Source of the DNA: Acidimicrobiales bacterium
GTDB lineage: Bacteria; Actinomycetota; Acidimicrobiia; Acidimicrobiales; JAKAVM01
NCBI GenBank assembly: GCA_027452005.1
Contig: DAIDHF010000006.1
Location: 47,627 to 94,998 of the forward strand
Reading direction: 5' to 3'
Length of the DNA: 47,372 nt
The notes under the pieces are model-generated. The model was not told the origin of the DNA, searched no databases, and saw only the letters and a list, made by a program, of their open reading frames with translations. Each line of letters begins with the position of its first letter. Within the stretch, counting starts at the first letter, position 1. Shown one piece after another: positions 43,001 to 47,372 of this stretch. The position numbers were made by a program, and so were the translations under genes.

Positions 43001-46000
43001 GGGATCACCTAACCAAGGTACGGCCTATGAAATAGACGTTGCCCACAATCTACTAAGAGCAATATCACCAAACGGTCAAGAGAGTGTATTTGCAGGTGGG
43101 GCGCCAAGCGGATATGGGCAAAGTGCCATTCCAGCCAGCGATGAACAGTTTTCCTCCCTAGCTGGGGTAGCTGTTGACGGGGCCGGGAACGTCTATGTAA
43201 CTGATTCTTCTGATCTCTATATGATTGCAATCTCGAATTGCTTGTCTAACTGTCCCTTTGGCCTGTCTTCAACTACTCAAGGAGATATCTACGTAGTTGC
43301 GTCGCCTTCGATCTCGACATTTTATGCACCAGGTTCTTCAACCCCTGGCTCAGATTCCTTCAACGGGCCAGATGAGATTGCTATCGATAGCTACGGGAAC
43401 GCCCTTGTAGCGCTGTCCCAAGAAAACGAGATCCGCCTAGTGGCTAAGACCAGCTGTTCAGGCTCGTGCCCATACGGGCTTTCCTCAATGGTGGCTGGGG
43501 GGGTCTATGATGTTGCCGGGACGGGAACTAGCGGTTATTCAGGCGATGGTGGACCAGCAACCACAGCTCAGCTAGCCTTTCCCCTCGGTGTTGCTATTGA
43601 CTCAGCTGGCAACATTTTCGTTTCTGATCATTCCAATGCGCGCATTCGAATGGTAGCCGAGACTAACTGTACATCTTCTTGCCCCCTGGGACTTGTCTCG
43701 ACGGTTCAAGGTAACATCTACACGGTTGCAGGAACTGGGACCTCGGGATTTTCAGGTGACGGTGGACCGGCCCTGTTAGCTCAGATGCAAGATCCCGCTG
43801 GAATTGCCCTCGATAGCAACGAGGACCTCTATATTGCAGATTCAGGTAACTGGCGAATACGTATGGTAGCTGGGGCTCAGTGCTCAACGAGTTGTCCTTT
43901 GGGACTTGCCTCAACGGTTCAAGGTTCCATCTACACAGTCGTTGGGAATGGGACTGCGGTTTATAACGGTGACGGTGGTCCTGCGATAGACGCCGGGCTG
44001 TATGGACCAGCCTCAATCACCCTTGACCAGGTTGGGAATCTATATATTGCAGACTCGTCAAATTACCGGGTTAGGTTAGTGGCAAACACTTCTTGTACTA
44101 CCTCATGTCCCTATGGGTTGGCCTCAACTAATGTTGGCGACATCTATACAGTGGCTGGGAATGGAACCGCATCTTATTCTGGCGACGGGGGGCCCGCGGG
44201 AGCTGCCCAGCTTGATAACCCATACGACGTTGCTTCCGATAGTGTGGGAGACGTAATTATCTCAGACTCAGATAGTTCCCGGATCCGAATGGTTGCAGCT
44301 AATAACTGTTCCTCAAATTGTCCTTATGGACTTGCCTCTACGGAATCTGGGGATATTTATACAGTGGCTGGCAATGGTGTAGCTGCTTTTGCTGGGGACG
44401 GAGGGCCAGCCATATATAGCGAACTTGCTATCCCAAAAGGAATTGCATTGGACGCCCACGGGGATATTCTTATAGCGGATTCCTCGAATAACCGAGTTCG
44501 TCTAGTCGGGGCTTATAATTGTTCTTCGTCGTGTCCGTTTGGACTTTCATCAATTACCAAGGGTTATATCTATACGGTAGTTGGTGGTGGGAACGAGTGT
44601 TTTGTCAATAGTTCTGGGTTCATGTCTTGCGGGCTGCTAGAACAAAGTCAAATAAACAATATTGCTGCGACCTCGGCAGTCTTGGCACAACCAAATGGCG
44701 TTACGTTAGATTCGGCTGGCAATCTTTACATTTCAATGATGGCAGATGTAACTGTAATGATGGCAGCATCTAACTGCACTGGAACCTGCCCCCTCGGGTT
44801 GTCCGCAACAACGGCAGGATATGTTTATGTCGTGGCCGGGGTAGTAAGTCCTTGTAATACCGGCCTTTCTTGTTATGACCCGGCTTCTGGTAGTCTAGCA
44901 ACTGGGGTTGGCTTTGCTAGCTCGGGGATCGCAGTTGACCCAGGAGGGGACCTCCTCCTGTCAGTTGGCCCAGGCGTATTTCTAGTAGCCAATTTCAGTT
45001 GCTATTCAAATTGTCCCTATGGACTTGCTTCAATGACCCGGGGCGATCTAGAGCTTATTGCAGGAAATGTAATCGGAGGGGCTGGAGGTCCATTTGGGTC
45101 AGGAGTTTCTGCTACTTCCACAATAATTATGGCTCTGGGGCTTGCAGTGGATTCCCACGGAAATTTGCTGATTGCTTCGGGGTATCTTGTCGATCTTGTC
45201 GCCTATGGGCCGTGCTCTAGTGGTTGTCCTGTGGGGATAGCATCTATGGTGGCGGGGGACCTTTATATTGTTGCTGGAGGCCTCACTTCAGGTGTCCCTT
45301 TTGAAGGATTCTCAGGAGACGGAAGCTACGCAACCCAAGCTCATCTATATAATGCCTCAGGAGTAGCCTTCAACCCTTCAGGGGATATCCTAATTGCTGA
45401 CTCTTCCAATGACCGTGTGAGAGAAGTCTTTCCGCCTGTTTCACCGATAGTGTCGTCGGTCTCGCCCACCTTTGGCCCCACCTCTGGTGGCAGCCAAGTA
45501 ACAGTTGACGGTATTGGCCTGACCGGTACCTCGCAGGTGGATTTCGGGACCAATCCAGCCACCAACTTTACGGTCCTATCCGACACCCAGATCGTTGCTC
45601 AGGCGCCACCAGGGGCCGTGGGGACAGTGGACGTAACGGTCAAGACTCTTGGGGGGCTATCGCCAACAAGTTCAGCAGACAGCTTTACCTATAAGTCCAG
45701 TGCCCCAGTGCCAGCTGTGACCGGAATCTTACCAAACACAGGGCCAGCTAGTGGCGGGACGTCCATTACCATATCAGGCACAAACCTTGTTGGGGCGACC
45801 TCCGTAGAATTCGGGACCACCCCAGCGAGTTCCTTTAGTGTTGTTAGTTCTAGTGAAATTGACGCAATAAGTCCACTCTCGGCCACTGGTGGGGTAGTGG
45901 ATGTAACGGTTACAACCGCCGGTGGCACCTCCCCAATAGTTTCGGCCGACCAATTTGACTTTGTTGTTGCGCCACCTTCAGTTACATCTGTTTCTCCAAA

Positions 46001-47372
46001 TTCGGGGCCCTATTTTGGAGGGACCACGGTTACAGTTGACGGTACTGGATTTTCCAAGGCTTCGTCAGTCTTTTTCGGCCCAAATCCAGCTAGTTCATTT
46101 TCGGTTGTATCAGATACTCAAATTACAGCAGTCTCTCCACCGGGTTCGGGGCCGGTTGATATATCTGTTACGAATTCCGGCGGTGCCTCCTTATCCTCAC
46201 CTTCGGATGTCTTTGCCTACATAGGAGCCCCGACGATCTCTATCATAGAAGACAACCAGGGGACAACAGCTGGTGGAACTACAATTGTCATTAACGGGAC
46301 CAATCTAGCAACGACGACCTCGGTAACCTTCGCAGGTAATGTTGCATCATTTAGCATTGGCTCGAACACCCAACTTAGTGTTGTAACCCCACCTGGCACC
46401 GGGACCGAAGGCGTGCTAGTTACAACTCCTTCTGGGACGGCGACCTCGAGCTTTATATATGTTTCTCCTCCAACAGTTTCTTCGATATCGCCCGATCAAG
46501 GAGCACAGAGCGGGGGACAGACAGTCTATATATACGGCACGGGCTTCTACTCGGTTGCCAGCGTTTCATTCGGATCAAATGTGATAGAGGCCGGGGCCAT
46601 GACCCCAGGCGGACTCTTTGAGATCACACCTATCTCGTCAACCCAGCTAAAAGTCATCACCCCGCCCGGATCTGGAACCCAAGACGTGACGGTCACAAAT
46701 CTAGTCGCAACTTCCCCGATCACCCCCGCCGATCGCTTTACCTATCTGTCCCCGTCGACTTTAGTTGGGGTGAATCCGTCCATTACCCTAGCAATAGGGG
46801 GCACAAGTGTCACACTTACCGGGACGGGACTGTCGAGCGCATCTTCGGTTGGTATCATGCCACAGGCCGGAGGCTCAATTATTGCGCTAACTTCCTTTGC
46901 TGTGGTTTCTGACACTGCAATAACAGGCGTGTTGCCAGCGGTTTCAAATCCTGGAACTTACTTATTCGTAGTCGATACCCTTGGAGGGACGGTTTCGTTT
47001 GGAGCCACAATTGATATGTCTTCGACAAGTTATGTCGCGTCAACTAACAATGGGGCTGGGGTAAGTACTGAGGTTACCCATCTTACCAACGGAACGGTTT
47101 ATTCGGTGGTTGTTTACGCGCTCAACGCTCATGGGGTTTCAACGTCAGCCACGTCCCCCAACCCCCCTAAACCATTCGTTACTCCAGTTGTCTCTTGGGG
47201 AGCTCCGACGGCCAAGCTCGTGCCCTATGGACAAAACTCTCCCTATACGTACACATCCAATATTACTCAAACAAATCAGGCGGTTTCACGAGACTGCGGG
47301 TTTACTACTCCGCTCTCGACATCTGGCGGATCTTCATACGATCTTTGGGTGTTTTGTGATACGGCGTTATAT
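40036..47372 (+). CDS. Giant secreted repeat protein, frame broken at a G9 tract; 3' end outside window
   Basis: ATG at 40036 with GAGGAGG 4 nt upstream begins MSRDEIRVEFRDKVVKLDNL and reaches the basic end RLRRIG in frame 1. After nine Gs (40129-40137) the signal-peptide core (GALCLLLLLGFIPAIY...SAFA) and everything else lie in frame 3, open with no stop to the window end. One more G would join them. Frame 3 has no ATG, GTG or TTG start before the signal core. Order after the signal: Gly/Asn and Thr/Ser-rich linker (to 40560), Ig-like domain (40560-40840), six kelch-like repeats with GDTW/SDTW motifs (40850-41860), and two FN3 domains plus a half FN3 (41875-42600). Then follow a Lys/Arg-rich segment (42600-42890), NHL repeats with Cys pairs (42900-45430), about six IPT/TIG domains (45440-47015) and an FN3-like half (47030-47170). 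Over 2400 residues. Likely a surface adhesin or matrix protein; role unknown. Confidence 0.8.
40129..40137 (+). repeat. Homopolymeric G9 tract at the frame junction
   Basis: Nine consecutive Gs between the basic n-region codons and the hydrophobic core of the signal peptide of the giant protein. Nine Gs leave the gene out of frame; ten, or seven, would put it in frame. This is the length class known to vary by slipped-strand mispairing. Confidence 0.9.
42900..45430 (+). repeat. NHL-type coding repeats with conserved Cys pairs
   Basis: About eleven units of roughly 70-75 codons inside the giant gene, with the consensus GDIYTVAGNGT, SGDGGPA, GIALDSxGNLYIADSSN, RIRMVA and NCSSSCPYGLAS. Ten CxxxCP pairs are visible. 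The regular spacing of one Cys pair per blade suggests a disulfide per unit in an exported beta-propeller. Confidence 0.8.

Noticed and set aside
43009-43230. Several 60-120 codon minus-strand frames in 40.9-46.4 kb.
   Set aside because: All are opposite the uninterrupted coding frame of the giant protein and have no recognisable product.
42900-45430. Regularly spaced repeats considered as a CRISPR array.
   Set aside because: The period is over 200 nt, units are coding and degenerate at the DNA level, and no spacers or cas genes are present.

Overview
The window reads as a chromosomal segment of an actinobacterium, most likely from the class Acidimicrobiia. Four things point there: the yacL-ispD-ispF-rlmB order, a mycobacterial-type CysO, an actinobacterial glucosyl-3-phosphoglycerate synthase, and secreted proteins with GYWLVGADGG-type repeats. 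GTG and TTG starts are frequent. Genus is not resolved from sequence alone.

Left part (1-9.6 kb): the 3' end of a PIN-TRAM protein, ispD, ispF (isoprenoid MEP pathway), an rlmB-type rRNA methyltransferase and tRNA-Thr(UGU). These are followed by a large secreted beta-propeller-like protein, a lipoprotein, a LytR_C protein and otsB. The otsB gene faces otsA tail to tail (trehalose).

Middle (9.7-20 kb): glycerate kinase faces gpgS tail to tail (glucosylglycerate). A SAM-I riboswitch precedes a threonine-synthase-like gene and cysO. groEL follows under a perfect CIRCE operator, then coproheme decarboxylase, a LarE-type sulfur transferase with a stand-alone NIL-domain protein, a zinc-ribbon/polyproline membrane protein, a Nudix hydrolase and a 483-nt non-coding stretch.

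Right part (20-39.8 kb): one long flagellar basal-body, export, motor and hook operon: flgB-flgC-fliE-fliF-fliG-fliH-fliI-fliJ-(NlpC/SLT)-fliK-flgD-flgE-flbD-motA-motB-fliL-fliM-fliN-fliO-fliP-fliQ-fliR-flhB. Genes are tightly packed with many ATGA/GTGA overlaps. Most of the remaining gaps hold tiny open frames whose starts and/or stops abut or overlap the neighbouring genes. No flhA, flagellin or chemotaxis gene is present here.

Right edge (40.0-47.4 kb): a giant secreted repeat protein (Ig-like, kelch, FN3, NHL and IPT/TIG repeats) that runs off the window. Its ATG and ribosome binding site are in one frame and everything from the signal-peptide core onward is in another. The frames meet at a run of nine Gs, so it is a phase-variation candidate or a sequencing/assembly error.

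The most interesting items are: (1) the G9 frame switch in the giant surface protein; (2) the SAM riboswitch controlling a ThrC-like enzyme plus a sulfur-carrier protein, which hints at a carrier-dependent homocysteine route; (3) the relay of mini-ORFs bridging gaps in the flagellar operon; (4) two folded leader candidates, before flgB and before flgE; (5) a FliM without the CheY-binding N-terminal motif.
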